NCBI GenBank assembly: GCA_905207625.1
Contig: CAJLLT010000008.1
Coordinates: 12,857 to 76,856 of the forward strand
DNA: 64,000 bases
Direction: 5' to 3'
Source of the DNA: an uncultured Eubacteriales bacterium
Lineage (GTDB): Bacteria; Bacillota; Clostridia; Oscillospirales; UBA644
The position numbers were made by a program, and so were the translations under genes. Positions 8,108 through 16,605 of the stretch are shown piece by piece (position 1 is the stretch's first letter; every line of letters starts with the position of its first letter). A model generated the notes under the pieces. It was given only the letters and a program-made list of their open reading frames with translations. It did not search any database and was not told the origin of the DNA.

Positions 8108-9138
8108 GTCTCACCGCCGGCACGGTAACTGTCGGAAACCTTTTTAAAATTCAGTTCTTCGCCGTTATAAATAACGATTTCACCGTCATTTTTCAGCATA
8201 ACAGCGCTAACCGGTCCGTAATCCGCTGTCACTGCGGAAAGTATTTCGAGGCCCTTTTCAGAGCCGCAGATAAACAATGCTGTTGACAGCGCATCAGCCA
8301 GTGTACCGTTGTCGGAGATCACGGTCGCACTGCAAAGATCGCTTTCCGACGGAAATCCCGTATAAGGATCAAGAATATGATGATACCGTTTCCCCTGGTA
8401 TGTAAAGAAACGTTCATATGCGCCGGAGGTAATGACACTTGTATCTGAAACAGAAACCGTACAGAAAAGTTTTGACGGGTCATTAGGATCCTTTATACCT
8501 ACAGTGTACAGCCCGGAATCTTTATTCGGATTCTCACCAAAAACGGTTATGTTCCCCCCGAGATTTACGATACCGGAGGTATAACCGCCATCTTTCAGCA
8601 TTTTCACGATGTAGTCTCCGGCAAAGCCTTTTCCGACAGATCCGATATCAACTCCGGCTCCTGCAACTTCCGCTGTAAGGGTCTCACCGGTTATATCCAG
8701 TTTATCCGAGCCGCAGACTGAAAGCGCTTTCATTATATCGGTGTCTCCGGGAGGAGCCGTTGCATTGGAGATGTCCCAGAGACTGATAAGTGACGCAATG
8801 GCGACATCATATTTCCCACCGGACAACAGGCGAACGGAATCAGCCGTTTCAAGTATTTGTTTCTGTACCTGATTAAGTTTTATGCTCTGCCCGTCCCGGA
8901 CTGCGATGAATTGTTTTCCGTAACCGTCAATATCAAGAACGCCTTTGGCTTTTTTCAGAGCAAGGCTTACATCTTCCGATGCGCTCTGCGATTCTGTAAA
9001 CAGAATAATGTTGCAGTATGTATCAAAGACAAACGCATCGAAACTTGCCACATTGGTTTTCGGCGTCTTTCCGCTGCATGCACACAAAGACATTGCAGAA
9101 AACATTATACACAGTACGGCTGAAAGTACTCTTTTCAT
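8104..9138 (-). CDS. apbE: FAD:protein FMN transferase (ApbE), lipoprotein
   Basis: 344 residues. A lipoprotein signal with lipobox LCAC (Cys21) predicts membrane anchoring outside the cell. The ApbE fold shows FDTYCNIILF, the glycine-rich stretches VDIGSVGKGFAGD and IVNLGGNITVFG, HHILDPYTGFP and the magnesium-site region DALSTALF. ApbE transfers FMN from FAD onto Ser/Thr of secreted or membrane proteins. No FMN-binding-domain acceptor is encoded in this window, so the acceptor must be elsewhere. It begins 3 bp after the stop of the VanY-like gene and overlaps NusG_II by 4 bp. Confidence 0.93.
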   Translation of the reverse strand: MKRVLSAVLCIMFSAMSLCACSGKTPKTNVASFDAFVFDTYCNIILFTESQSASEDVSLALKKAKGVLDIDGYGKQFIAVRDGQSIKLNQVQKQILETADSVRLLSGGKYDVAIASLISLWDISNATAPPGDTDIMKALSVCGSDKLDITGETLTAEVAGAGVDIGSVGKGFAGDYIVKMLKDGGYTSGIVNLGGNITVFGENPNKDSGLYTVGIKDPNDPSKLFCTVSVSDTSVITSGAYERFFTYQGKRYHHILDPYTGFPSESDLCSATVISDNGTLADALSTALFICGSEKGLEILSAVTADYGPVSAVMLKNDGEIVIYNGEELNFKKVSDSYRAGGET

Positions 9139-9141
9139 ACG

Positions 9142-9996
9142 TTAAGCTCCGACTGACAGTTGTGCGATCTGATGCTCTGCGTTTGCTTTCATAGCTTTAA
9201 GAAAGTCTATGTATTCCTCAAGTGTAAGTCCGTTCTTATACATATATTCAGCGTGTTCCGCCCCCACATACCGGTAGACGAAGGGATTGTAGTCATATTC
9301 CGTGACTGCGGCCTTTCCTTCCGGATAACGGAGAATAAACCCGAACTTGTACATATTGTCCCTGGCATATTTAAACAGATCAGACTTTGTCATTTCCTCC
9401 GAAGTCATTCCCCTGGCGGCGGTTATCTGTACGGCAAGTCCCGTTTCAAAATCGCTTTGCCCTGCCTTCTGCACGTTTATGCTTACGATCGCCTCGGCAC
9501 GGTCAGCGGTATACCCGGCGTTCACATAGCTCTGCAGAGTTTCGTTATAAACCTTATTCTGTTCGGTACGGGTTCTGTACCCGGAGACAAAAATACAGGC
9601 GATTCCTTCAGACACGGAGGCCTCCACAAATTCTTTGAAATGAAGCTCCGTTATTGATTCAAGCTTCATCGTCGGGTTGACGGAAGCGGAAACCAACGCT
9701 GTCTGGACATAACCGTCAGGTAAAGGATTGGATTTATTGACAAGCAGCAGGTACGGATCGGAAAGCTTTGCATCGATATCGGCGACCGTCTGCTGAAGTT
9801 CGGCAATTTGTTTTTTTGTCTCTTCATCGGTATTCCGTGAAGGCGTAGGCTTTTCCGTTGCCGGCCTGTTTCCGAGAATTCCGTTGTTTCCCACGACAAA
9901 AATCATAGAAAACAGGACTGCGGTAAGAATAAATGTGACAGCCATGGAAGCCGCGCACACTATTCCCGTAATTTTTTTGCCTGAAAAATTGAACAT
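9142..9996 (-). CDS. VanY-like (peptidase M15B) protein lacking the zinc ligands
   Basis: 284 residues. One N-terminal membrane helix (about 8-35), a short coiled stalk and a C-terminal M15B fold (about 120-275) with SGYRTRTEQNKVYNE, FILRYPEGKAAVTEYDY and RYVGAEHAEYM. In active LD/DD-carboxypeptidases the motifs read SxHxxGxAxD and (W/F)HYRYVG. Here they read SDFETGLAVQ and FVYRYVG: F183, Q190 and V240 replace the zinc His, Asp and His. Catalysis is therefore unlikely; a peptidoglycan-binding or structural role is inferred. ATG 9996 is chosen because GAGG lies 7 bases upstream; ATG 10002 is too close. It is the first gene of the apbE operon. Confidence 0.8.
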   Translation of the reverse strand: MFNFSGKKITGIVCAASMAVTFILTAVLFSMIFVVGNNGILGNRPATEKPTPSRNTDEETKKQIAELQQTVADIDAKLSDPYLLLVNKSNPLPDGYVQTALVSASVNPTMKLESITELHFKEFVEASVSEGIACIFVSGYRTRTEQNKVYNETLQSYVNAGYTADRAEAIVSINVQKAGQSDFETGLAVQITAARGMTSEEMTKSDLFKYARDNMYKFGFILRYPEGKAAVTEYDYNPFVYRYVGAEHAEYMYKNGLTLEEYIDFLKAMKANAEHQIAQLSVGA

Positions 9997-10030
9997 TGCC
10001 ATTCCTCGCAGTCGAACTTTATATGGTATA

Positions 10031-10059
10031 ATTTTATCACAACAAAGCGGAAATGTCAA
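10031..10059 (-). promoter_or_regulatory. Sigma-A-like promoter of the VanY-like/apbE operon
   Basis: On the minus strand TTGACA (10054-10059), a 17-bp spacer and TAAAAT (10031-10036), 35 bp upstream of ATG 9996. Confidence 0.8.
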
Positions 10060-10139
10060 CATATATTTCTCTTTTTCGGCATAAACAGTCGCCGGAAAAC
10101 CTTTAATTTAAAAAAAATTTTACTTTTATGAAAAAAGTA

Positions 10140-10168
10140 TAGACAAAACCTTTTTTTTGATATATAAT
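10140..10168 (+). promoter_or_regulatory. Sigma-A-like promoter of the CBS-domain gene
   Basis: TAGACA (10140-10145), a 17-bp spacer and TATAAT (10163-10168). Transcription would start near 10175, which rules out the upstream in-frame TTG at 10157 as the start codon. Confidence 0.7.
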
Positions 10169-10187
10169 CAAGAAACACAATTGACGC

Positions 10188-10198
10188 AAGGGGTGATC
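10188..10198 (+). promoter_or_regulatory. Extended Shine-Dalgarno deciding a TTG start
   Basis: AAGGGGTGATC matches the anti-Shine-Dalgarno complement over 10 of 11 bases (against AAGGAGGTGATC with one gap). It sits 6 bases before TTG 10205. Confidence 0.65.
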
Positions 10199-10204
10199 AC
10201 ACGG

Positions 10205-10909
10205 TTGACAAAGTCCGAGATTTTCCTTGAATTGTATAAACAACTGGAACAGTCCGCGATCGATGCCTTCGATCTGCCCTCCGACGGTTCCGCAATTTCG
10301 AGAATGGAACGTATGGCTCAGTTTTCGAGTCTCCGAGGCCGTATAAAGTATTGCCGTGAGGTCAGAGCTTTATTGCAGCATCAGCCGAAAATTGACGGAA
10401 ATTTTGCTGTTATCCCCTCCGACGAGATGATCGATATGCTGAGGGGACTTATTTCACGGGTCAAAGCACCGGCGAAGTGTTACGATATTGCAGTTAAAAG
10501 ACGTGATGTTCTCACTGCCCGGATGGAGGACAGTGTATGTTCTATACTGCTGGACATGAGACGACGTGGAATTACCAGTACCCCGATAGTAAACGAAAAT
10601 GACAGAGTCATCGGAGTATTCAGTGAAGATGCCGTGATTTCCTACCTTCTTGACGACGGGATCGGAACGGAAACACTTGACGACAGACTGACGATTTCAG
10701 ATATAAGCACATATACAACGGCATTTAAAAGAGGTCACATAATTTTTCGATTTATCAGCAAGGATTTCAGTGTGTACAACGCCGAAAAACTCTTCTACTC
10801 CTCCCTGAAAAACGGAGAGCGTATCGGACTCTTGCTTCTGACTGAGACCGGACAGAAGAATGAACCCCTTCTCGGAATAATTACTCCCTGGGATATAATT
10901 ATACCGTAG
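10205..10909 (+). CDS. CBS-domain protein
   Basis: 234 residues from a TTG start chosen by the extended ribosome site. The N-terminal third is helical (about 1-95); the rest holds two CBS-type units, the first around MEDSVCSILLDMRRRGITSTPIVNENDRVIGVFSEDAV (split here only for description, about 112-150) and the second ending LLGIITPWDIIIP. CBS pairs bind adenosyl ligands and usually regulate an attached or partner protein. No catalytic domain is attached, so it is probably a sensor subunit. It is monocistronic by layout, with a separate promoter ahead of the glycosyltransferase downstream. Confidence 0.75.
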   Translation: MTKSEIFLELYKQLEQSAIDAFDLPSDGSAISRMERMAQFSSLRGRIKYCREVRALLQHQPKIDGNFAVIPSDEMIDMLRGLISRVKAPAKCYDIAVKRRDVLTARMEDSVCSILLDMRRRGITSTPIVNENDRVIGVFSEDAVISYLLDDGIGTETLDDRLTISDISTYTTAFKRGHIIFRFISKDFSVYNAEKLFYSSLKNGERIGLLLLTETGQKNEPLLGIITPWDIIIP

Positions 10910-10956
10910 TTAATCCTTAATAATTGCTTAAAACTGCGGATCTTGCCCAGAAAAGG

Positions 10957-10985
10957 TTGACTTTTGCCATTCTTTCTGTTATAAT
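10957..10985 (+). promoter_or_regulatory. Sigma-A-like promoter of the GT2-nagA operon
   Basis: TTGACT (10957-10962), a 17-bp spacer and TATAAT (10980-10985), 43 bp upstream of ATG 11029. Confidence 0.8.
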
Positions 10986-11028
10986 CATTACAATACCCTG
11001 AAAGTATTACGGAGATATTTACCGGATC

Positions 11029-12282
11029 ATGAAAATTATCGAAACGATAAACTTTTTTATAGGTATACTGTTCACTGTATGTTACAGTTATCAGCTTTTT
11101 TATATACTTGTTCCATTGTTTGCCCGCATTTTCCGCAAGAAAAAACCCTCCGGACAACCGGAAGACAGAACCAGACGTTATGCGGTCGTAATCGCCGCGA
11201 GAAACGAAAGTGCGGTTATTGCTCATCTCATTGAAAGCATTAAAAACCAGGACTACCCCGCCGAACTTGTAGACACATATGTTATTGCGGATAACTGCAC
11301 CGACAACACTGCTGAAATAGCAGAACGGGCAGGCGCAATCGTATACGAGCGGACAAATGATATTTTCAAAGGCAAAGGCTATGCCCTGAGCTATTTTTTT
11401 GAAAGAGTCCCGATCGAAAAATACAACGGATTCTTTATTTTTGACGCAGATAACGTTCTTTCTCCCAACTACATTACGGAAATGAACAAAATGTTCTCCG
11501 ACAAGAACAGAGTCATAACAAGTTGCAGAAATTCAAAGAATTACGGTGATAACTGGATCAGTGCGGGATATGCGCTGTGGTTTCTCCGGGAATCAAAGTA
11601 CCTGAACAGAAGCCGTTATATTCTCGGGACAAGTTCTGCCGTTTCCGGGACGGGATTTCTCATCCACCGGGACATAATGGCGGCAAAGGGCTGGAATTAT
11701 CATCTGCTGACCGAAGATATTGAGTTCACCATAGACAGCATCATTGACGGTGAGAAAATATCTTACTGCGATTCTGCGGTTTTCTTTGATGAACAGCCCA
11801 CCTCTTTCCGACAGTCATGCCGGCAGCGTCTTCGATGGTCAAAGGGATATTTGCAGGTATTTGAAAAATACGGAAAAAACCTTGTCCGGAAAGTTTTTAA
11901 GGGCTCTTTCTCCTGCTATGATATGACTATGAACATTGCCCCCGCGGCGATAATAACTTTTACCGCTCTTATTCTGAATATAATTTACACGGTAATTGCG
12001 CTCATTTCCGGAGCCGGCGTGGTTGCGGCATTCCGGCCTTTTGTTGATCTGTTCTTATGGGGATACGGTTTTCTTTATTTTATCGGGGCGATCACCGTCG
12101 CCACACAATGGAAAAAAATCTATTGTTCCAATTTCAAGAAGATACTTTATACCTTCACTTTTCCAATCTTTATGTACACGTATCTCCCTATTTCCATAGC
12201 TGCATTCTTTGTAAAGGTGGAATGGAAGGCAATTACCCACAATGTACCGAAAAGTGTGGATACAATAATCAATTACAAGTGA
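11029..12282 (+). CDS. Membrane glycosyltransferase family 2
   Basis: 417 residues. An N-terminal membrane helix (about 8-32), a GT2 catalytic domain (about 45-275) and C-terminal membrane helices (about 300-385). The processive-type motifs are all visible: VVIAARNES, the metal-binding DADN (about 139-142), TEDIEF (about 228) and QRLRW (about 265, the Q/RxxRW motif). The arrangement is that of poly-N-acetylglucosamine or hyaluronan synthase-like enzymes. The nagA gene follows 13 bp later, so an N-acetylglucosamine-containing glycan is an attractive but unproven product. Confidence 0.85.
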   Translation: MKIIETINFFIGILFTVCYSYQLFYILVPLFARIFRKKKPSGQPEDRTRRYAVVIAARNESAVIAHLIESIKNQDYPAELVDTYVIADNCTDNTAEIAERAGAIVYERTNDIFKGKGYALSYFFERVPIEKYNGFFIFDADNVLSPNYITEMNKMFSDKNRVITSCRNSKNYGDNWISAGYALWFLRESKYLNRSRYILGTSSAVSGTGFLIHRDIMAAKGWNYHLLTEDIEFTIDSIIDGEKISYCDSAVFFDEQPTSFRQSCRQRLRWSKGYLQVFEKYGKNLVRKVFKGSFSCYDMTMNIAPAAIITFTALILNIIYTVIALISGAGVVAAFRPFVDLFLWGYGFLYFIGAITVATQWKKIYCSNFKKILYTFTFPIFMYTYLPISIAAFFVKVEWKAITHNVPKSVDTIINYK

Positions 12283-12295
12283 TCCGGAGTCAGAG

Positions 12296-13441
12296 ATGAT
12301 ACTGAAAAACGCAAGAGTATTTGATGAAAATTTTAATATAGTCCGTACCGATATCCGTGTCGATAACGGCAGAATAGCTCAGACGGGTGATTTTTCCGGA
12401 GAAAACGGGCTTGATCTTTCGGGGTTTACGATTCTTCCCGGATTCATCGATATTCATATCCACGGCTGTGCGAATGCGGATACGGGAGATGCCGACCCTG
12501 CCTCTCTCGAAAAGATGAGCCGTTTTCTTGTTGAGCACGGTGTTACTTCCTTTTGTCCGACTTCAATGACTTTGTCAAAGGAGGAACTCAAAAAGATTTT
12601 TTCCGTCGCCGAGTCGTGTAAAGACAGGCTTTCCGGTGCCTACGCTCAGGGCATGAATATGGAGGGGCCTTACATATCCATGGAAAAACGGGGATCGCAG
12701 AACCCTGCCTATGTACGGGACCCCGATCCGGATGAGTTCTTTGAACTGTTTGAATCCTGTAACGGATTTATCAGGCTTGTTGACATAGCGCCCGAAAAAC
12801 CGGGAGCTGAAAATTTTATAAAAAAGGTACTTCCCTACGCAACCGTTTCCATTGCGCATACAAGCGCAGGATATGACGAAGCTGTCAAGGCAATTCAGTG
12901 GGGAGTCCGCCATGTCACACATCTGTTCAACGCACAGAGCGGGCTTACTCACCGTGCACCGGGTGTCGTGGGTGCGGTGTTCGACACTGCGGCAAAACTC
13001 GGAATAAGAGCTGAACTGATCTGTGACGGTTTTCATATTCATCCCGCTGCGCTCAGGATTGCTTTTTCCGTCCTCGGCGAAGATAACAGCATAATTGTCA
13101 GTGACTCAATGAAGGCTGCGGGCTGCCCTGACGGAGAATATGAGCTCGGGATGCAACCGGTCTATGTCCGTAACGGAAGAGCCCTCCTTGCGGACGGAAC
13201 AATTGCCGCATCCACCTCCAATGTTTATGAAGAATTCAAAAATGTTATCTCCTACGGTATTCCCCTCCGTCAGGCGGTGAAGTCTGTTACCATAAATCCT
13301 GCAAAGGCAATACGTGCCGACAAGGAAACAGGATCGGTCAAGGTCGGAAAATATGCTGACCTTACTGTAATTGATGATGAGATGAACATAAAAGCCGTCT
13401 TTGTAAAAGGCGAGCTGAAGGTCGACAGGATCAGGGACTGA
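12296..13441 (+). CDS. nagA: N-acetylglucosamine-6-phosphate deacetylase
   Basis: 381 residues, normal family length. Metal and substrate motifs are present: HIHG in the N-terminal amidohydrolase block, MNMEGPYIS, SIAHTSAGYDEA, VTHLFNAQSGLTHRAPG, CDGFHIHP and SDSMKAAG carrying the catalytic Asp. It converts GlcNAc-6-phosphate to glucosamine-6-phosphate for re-entry into glycolysis or wall synthesis. No nagB lies beside it. GGAG precedes ATG 12296, and it is co-transcribed with the glycosyltransferase. Confidence 0.93.
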   Translation: MILKNARVFDENFNIVRTDIRVDNGRIAQTGDFSGENGLDLSGFTILPGFIDIHIHGCANADTGDADPASLEKMSRFLVEHGVTSFCPTSMTLSKEELKKIFSVAESCKDRLSGAYAQGMNMEGPYISMEKRGSQNPAYVRDPDPDEFFELFESCNGFIRLVDIAPEKPGAENFIKKVLPYATVSIAHTSAGYDEAVKAIQWGVRHVTHLFNAQSGLTHRAPGVVGAVFDTAAKLGIRAELICDGFHIHPAALRIAFSVLGEDNSIIVSDSMKAAGCPDGEYELGMQPVYVRNGRALLADGTIAASTSNVYEEFKNVISYGIPLRQAVKSVTINPAKAIRADKETGSVKVGKYADLTVIDDEMNIKAVFVKGELKVDRIRD

Positions 13442-13488
13442 ATGGAATCGTTCCCCATATAATGCAATAAAATGTCGAAGGAAACGGC

Positions 13489-13517
13489 TTGACAAAAGCA
13501 AGACGATATGATATAAT
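13489..13517 (+). promoter_or_regulatory. Consensus sigma-A-like promoter of the 92-residue protein gene
   Basis: TTGACA (13489-13494), a 17-bp spacer and TATAAT (13512-13517), 31 bp ahead of ATG 13549. Confidence 0.85.
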
Positions 13518-13548
13518 CAAACCGTAATAGAAACGGAGGTAGATAACG

Positions 13549-13827
13549 ATGCCAGTATCCAATCTTCATCAGATCGATTTCAAGAAATTTCTTGAAGCCA
13601 TTGATCAGTGCAAAGGAAATGTTTACCTTGTGACTGACGAGGGAGACAGACTGAATCTCAAGAGCAAACTGTGCCAGATAATCGGTCTTACAAAGCTTAT
13701 TGAAGGCGGGAAAATCGGCGAGGCGAAAATTGTTTGCGATGATCCCGAAGACGACTCCTTCCTGTTCCGGTTTAACCTCTACGGTGACAAGATTCTGGAA
13801 GAAAACAAAAAAGCCAACCAGAAATAA
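13549..13827 (+). CDS. Conserved-looking 92-residue protein of unknown function
   Basis: A small, soluble, mixed alpha/beta protein with no signal peptide, membrane helix or cysteine cluster (one cysteine pair, unlikely zinc-binding). It carries its own consensus promoter, a GGAGG ribosome site and a strong terminator, so it is a deliberate, well-expressed single gene. The motif YLVTDEGDRLNLKSKLCQI suggests a small beta-hairpin followed by a helix. No family or function is recognised. Confidence 0.75.
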   Translation: MPVSNLHQIDFKKFLEAIDQCKGNVYLVTDEGDRLNLKSKLCQIIGLTKLIEGGKIGEAKIVCDDPEDDSFLFRFNLYGDKILEENKKANQK

Positions 13828-13834
13828 CAACTGA

Positions 13835-13860
13835 AAAGGACTCTGCGGAGTCCTTTTTTT
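13835..13860 (+). terminator. Rho-independent terminator
   Basis: AAAAGGACTC and GAGTCCTTTT form a 10-bp stem with a TGCG loop, followed by a run of T. Confidence 0.9.
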
Positions 13861-13893
13861 TAGCGCCCGTTGAGTTTCTTGCAAAAAAATACG

Positions 13894-13919
13894 AGCGGAA
13901 GCCTTAAAAGGCTTCCGCT
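13894..13919 (-). terminator. Terminator of the sugar isomerase-like gene
   Basis: A 12-bp inverted repeat, AGCGGAAGCCTT with AAGGCTTCCGCT. On the minus strand it is followed by a T-rich run (TTTTTTT), so it ends the minus-strand transcript. It could also catch plus-strand read-through. Confidence 0.85.
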
Positions 13920-13954
13920 TTCTGTTATTACACTGAAAATATCCCAGATATAAC

Positions 13955-14920
13955 TTATGCCCACCACATAACAGCCTTGCCTTCAAAGGTCATAGCCTCT
14001 TTCAGGGTGGCAATGGCTTTATTGAGTCCCTCTTCGGGGGTCATAAGGCTGTCTTCATGCTCTATGCTCATAACGAAATCATAGTCGATGGTACGGAGAG
14101 CACTGACAATCTCTTTCCAGTAATAAGTGGAATTACCGTATCCGACGGAACGGAATACCCAGGCTCTGTCGGCAACCTGTCCGTAGTGCTTAGTATCAAG
14201 AACGCCGTTTTTGGCGACATTGTACTTGTCTATACGGGTGTCTTTTGCGTGGAAGTGGAACATGCAATCCTTGAGTTCCTTGATCGCAACAACAGGATCA
14301 ATACCCTGCCAGACAAGGTGAGAAGGATCAAAGTTCGCTCCGAGTTCGGGGCCTACAGCGGCACGGATTCTGAGCATGGTTTCAGGATTGTACACGCAGA
14401 AACCGGGATGCATTTCAAAAGCTATGCGCTCAACATGATGCTGTTTTGCAAACTCAACTTTCTTTTTCCAGTAAGGAATAAGAACCTCATTCCACTGATA
14501 GTCGAGTATCTGCAGATAGTCTTCAGGCCATGCGCAGGTAACCCAGTTGGGCATTTTGTCTTCGGGAGATCCGCCGGGGCAGCCGGAAAACGTATTAACA
14601 GTCTTCACACCCATTTTTTCAGCCAGCAGAATGGCATTGTCAAAATCGGCATTGAACTTTGCGGCAATCTCGGGATTGGGATGAACTCCGTTTCCGTGGG
14701 CGCTGAGTGCGGAAACCTCAAGATTGTATTTGCTTATGGTATTCATGAACTTCTCGAATGCCTTTTCGTCATGGAGAAGAACTTCAGGGTCACAGTGAGC
14801 CTTTCCGGGATATCCGCCGCAACCGATCTCTATAGCCTGTACTCCACGTTCGCTCAGGTATTTGCAGGCATCTTCAAATGGTCTGTCACCGAACATTACG
14901 GTCAAAACGCCAAGTTTCAT
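13955..14920 (-). CDS. Sugar phosphate isomerase/epimerase family protein
   Basis: 321 residues forming a xylose isomerase-like TIM barrel (AP_endonuc_2 family). Visible pieces are ERGVQAIEIGCGGYPG, EVSALSAHGNGVHPN, VERIAFEMHPGFCVYN with the metal-binding Glu, GANFDPSHLVWQG, HFHAKDTRI and MSIEHEDSLM. The metal-site residues (Glu, Asp, His, Glu) appear intact. Members interconvert sugars or inositols; the substrate is unknown. ATG 14920 is selected from three in-frame ATGs by the GGAGAATTAAA ribosome site. It has its own consensus promoter directly after sigE. Confidence 0.85.
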   Translation of the reverse strand: MKLGVLTVMFGDRPFEDACKYLSERGVQAIEIGCGGYPGKAHCDPEVLLHDEKAFEKFMNTISKYNLEVSALSAHGNGVHPNPEIAAKFNADFDNAILLAEKMGVKTVNTFSGCPGGSPEDKMPNWVTCAWPEDYLQILDYQWNEVLIPYWKKKVEFAKQHHVERIAFEMHPGFCVYNPETMLRIRAAVGPELGANFDPSHLVWQGIDPVVAIKELKDCMFHFHAKDTRIDKYNVAKNGVLDTKHYGQVADRAWVFRSVGYGNSTYYWKEIVSALRTIDYDFVMSIEHEDSLMTPEEGLNKAIATLKEAMTFEGKAVMWWA

Positions 14921-14967
14921 TTTAATTCTCCTTTTCAATTTCATTTCAAGTGGCATAATATGGCTAT

Positions 14968-14996
14968 ATTATAGAACATTTTTCCCCGGTTGTCAA
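14968..14996 (-). promoter_or_regulatory. Consensus sigma-A-like promoter of the sugar isomerase-like gene
   Basis: On the minus strand TTGACA (14991-14996) and TATAAT (14968-14973) are 17 bp apart. The -35 box begins 4 bp after the sigE stop codon, and no terminator separates the two genes. Confidence 0.85.
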
Positions 14997-15000
14997 GCCC

Positions 15001-15732
15001 TCACACCGTCATTTCAATATCATTTTTCAGTCTGAGCAGAATTTTCTTTTCAAGCCGTGAAATGTATGATTGGGATATTCCCAGCATGTCTGCAACCTGC
15101 TTCTGCGTATACTCCCTTGTTCCGCCCAGCCCGAAACGTAGTGTCATTATCTTCTTTTCTCTTTCGTTGAGATGCGAGACAGCTTTTTTAAGAATATCCA
15201 TCTCTACCCTGTTTTCAAGATCCTTTGACACTTCATCGGCATCTGTTCCCAGAACATCCGAGAGAAGAAGAGCGTTACCGTCCCAGTCAACGTTAAGAGG
15301 TTCCTCTATAGAGATTTCGGATCTTCTGTTGCTGTTCTTCCGAAGATACATGAGGATCTCATTTTCAATGCAGCGGGAGGAGTAAGTTGCGAGTTTTATA
15401 TTCTTATCCGCACAAAAAGTATTCACCGCTTTTATCAGACCTATTGTTCCTATGGAAATCAGATCTTCTATATTTACCCCCGTATTTTCAAATTTCCTTG
15501 CGATGTATACCACGAGACGCAGATTGTGCTCGATAAGTGTTTTTTTCGCTGCTTCGTCCCCATGGCCGAGAAGCATTATACACTTTTCCTCTTCCGGACC
15601 GTCCAGTGGGGCGGGCAAAGTTTCCGAACCGTTGATATAAAATACGTCAGTGAGCAGCAGGTTCCGGACTTTCCCGTTCCCTCTTCTGAATAGTCCTGCA
15701 ACCAGTCCCGTTAAAGAATACCCTCTTAACAT
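15001..15732 (-). CDS. sigE: RNA polymerase sporulation sigma factor sigma-E precursor
   Basis: 243 residues. The N-terminal pro-region (about 1-35) precedes [12 protein letters not shown], near where SpoIIGA cleaves the Bacillus protein. Sigma region 2 contains [34 protein letters not shown] and [19 protein letters not shown], nearly identical to Bacillus sigma-E; region 3 has [16 protein letters not shown]; region 4 has [15 protein letters not shown] and the helix-turn-helix [12 protein letters not shown]. It directs early mother-cell transcription during sporulation. AGGAGG precedes ATG 15732. It lies 9 bp after spoIIGA, as expected. The usual sigG neighbour is absent here. Confidence 0.95.
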   Translation of the reverse strand: MLRGYSLTGLVAGLFRRGNGKVRNLLLTDVFYINGSETLPAPLDGPEEEKCIMLLGHGDEAAKKTLIEHNLRLVVYIARKFENTGVNIEDLISIGTIGLIKAVNTFCADKNIKLATYSSRCIENEILMYLRKNSNRRSEISIEEPLNVDWDGNALLLSDVLGTDADEVSKDLENRVEMDILKKAVSHLNEREKKIMTLRFGLGGTREYTQKQVADMLGISQSYISRLEKKILLRLKNDIEMTV

Positions 15733-15741
15733 ATCTGCCTC

Positions 15742-16581
15742 CTAAATGATATTTCTGTTCAGTATACCGCCGAATTCTTCCTTGCCCCGGAATGCGGCGT
15801 TGTCAACCGCAACAATAACTTTCTTCTGCTCACCGTTCACCGTGAAACTGTCCGGCTTGAATGCCGGCAACAGTCCCGACCCTCCGGCTGTCCTGTATGG
15901 GATAAGCCTGAACCGTTCGCTTGTGCTTTTACTCATTCTGTCCGGTTCATCAGCATTGAGATCCGGGAGCAGACTTTTTGAAATATCCTCATCTATGATA
16001 ACTACCGGTGTTCCGGTTATTGTTTCCGTGAGCATATTCCCCGTGTCAAGCAGACACCTGACGCTCCGGCTGTTTTTCCCCACGCTCACAATACAGTCAA
16101 ATACAAGATTTTCAGGTGTTCTTGATGCCCATATGCGGCGTATGACTCCGAGAATAAGAAACATGACAAGGGTGACGGAAAGAATAACGGGAACGGGCAC
16201 ATTGAAATATATCTCACCGTTCCGCACATACAGATAATTTCTGTCAACAATCATGCCGCATGCCAGAACCACGCAAAGATATGTAACCGAGACGGCATTA
16301 TAAATGCAGAGCTTTTTGAAAAAGTTTGTTTTGTTCCGGCAACCGAAGCAGATCAGACATACCACGGCACTGAATACCGTTTTCAGTAAGAGTGTCAGTG
16401 CCAGTTCGAGCTGAGGTATACATATCGCAAGTCCGTACAGTGAAGCGGAAATGTCCCCGGCGGCAAAACGTGAAAAAGTGATCCGCGTACCCGTAAGACG
16501 TGAAGTAGTATAAATGATGAACCCATTTACGGCGAGATTTACGAACAGCAATACATCCACATAAACCGTTATGGTATTCAT
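15742..16581 (-). CDS. spoIIGA: Sigma-E processing peptidase SpoIIGA
   Basis: 279 residues. Five membrane helices fill the N-terminal half (about 5-155), and the C-terminal cytoplasmic half is an aspartic-protease-like domain with the active-site motif LLDTGN followed by ITGTPVVIID. Dimers cleave pro-sigma-E after activation by forespore SpoIIR, whose gene starts at the left edge of this window. A GAGGTGATGGG ribosome site precedes ATG 16581. It forms the spoIIG operon with sigE and is driven by a promoter with unusual spacing (16606-16638). Confidence 0.93.
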   Translation of the reverse strand: MNTITVYVDVLLFVNLAVNGFIIYTTSRLTGTRITFSRFAAGDISASLYGLAICIPQLELALTLLLKTVFSAVVCLICFGCRNKTNFFKKLCIYNAVSVTYLCVVLACGMIVDRNYLYVRNGEIYFNVPVPVILSVTLVMFLILGVIRRIWASRTPENLVFDCIVSVGKNSRSVRCLLDTGNMLTETITGTPVVIIDEDISKSLLPDLNADEPDRMSKSTSERFRLIPYRTAGGSGLLPAFKPDSFTVNGEQKKVIVAVDNAAFRGKEEFGGILNRNII

Positions 16582-16605
16582 TTCCCATCACCTCTTCCCG
16601 AATGA

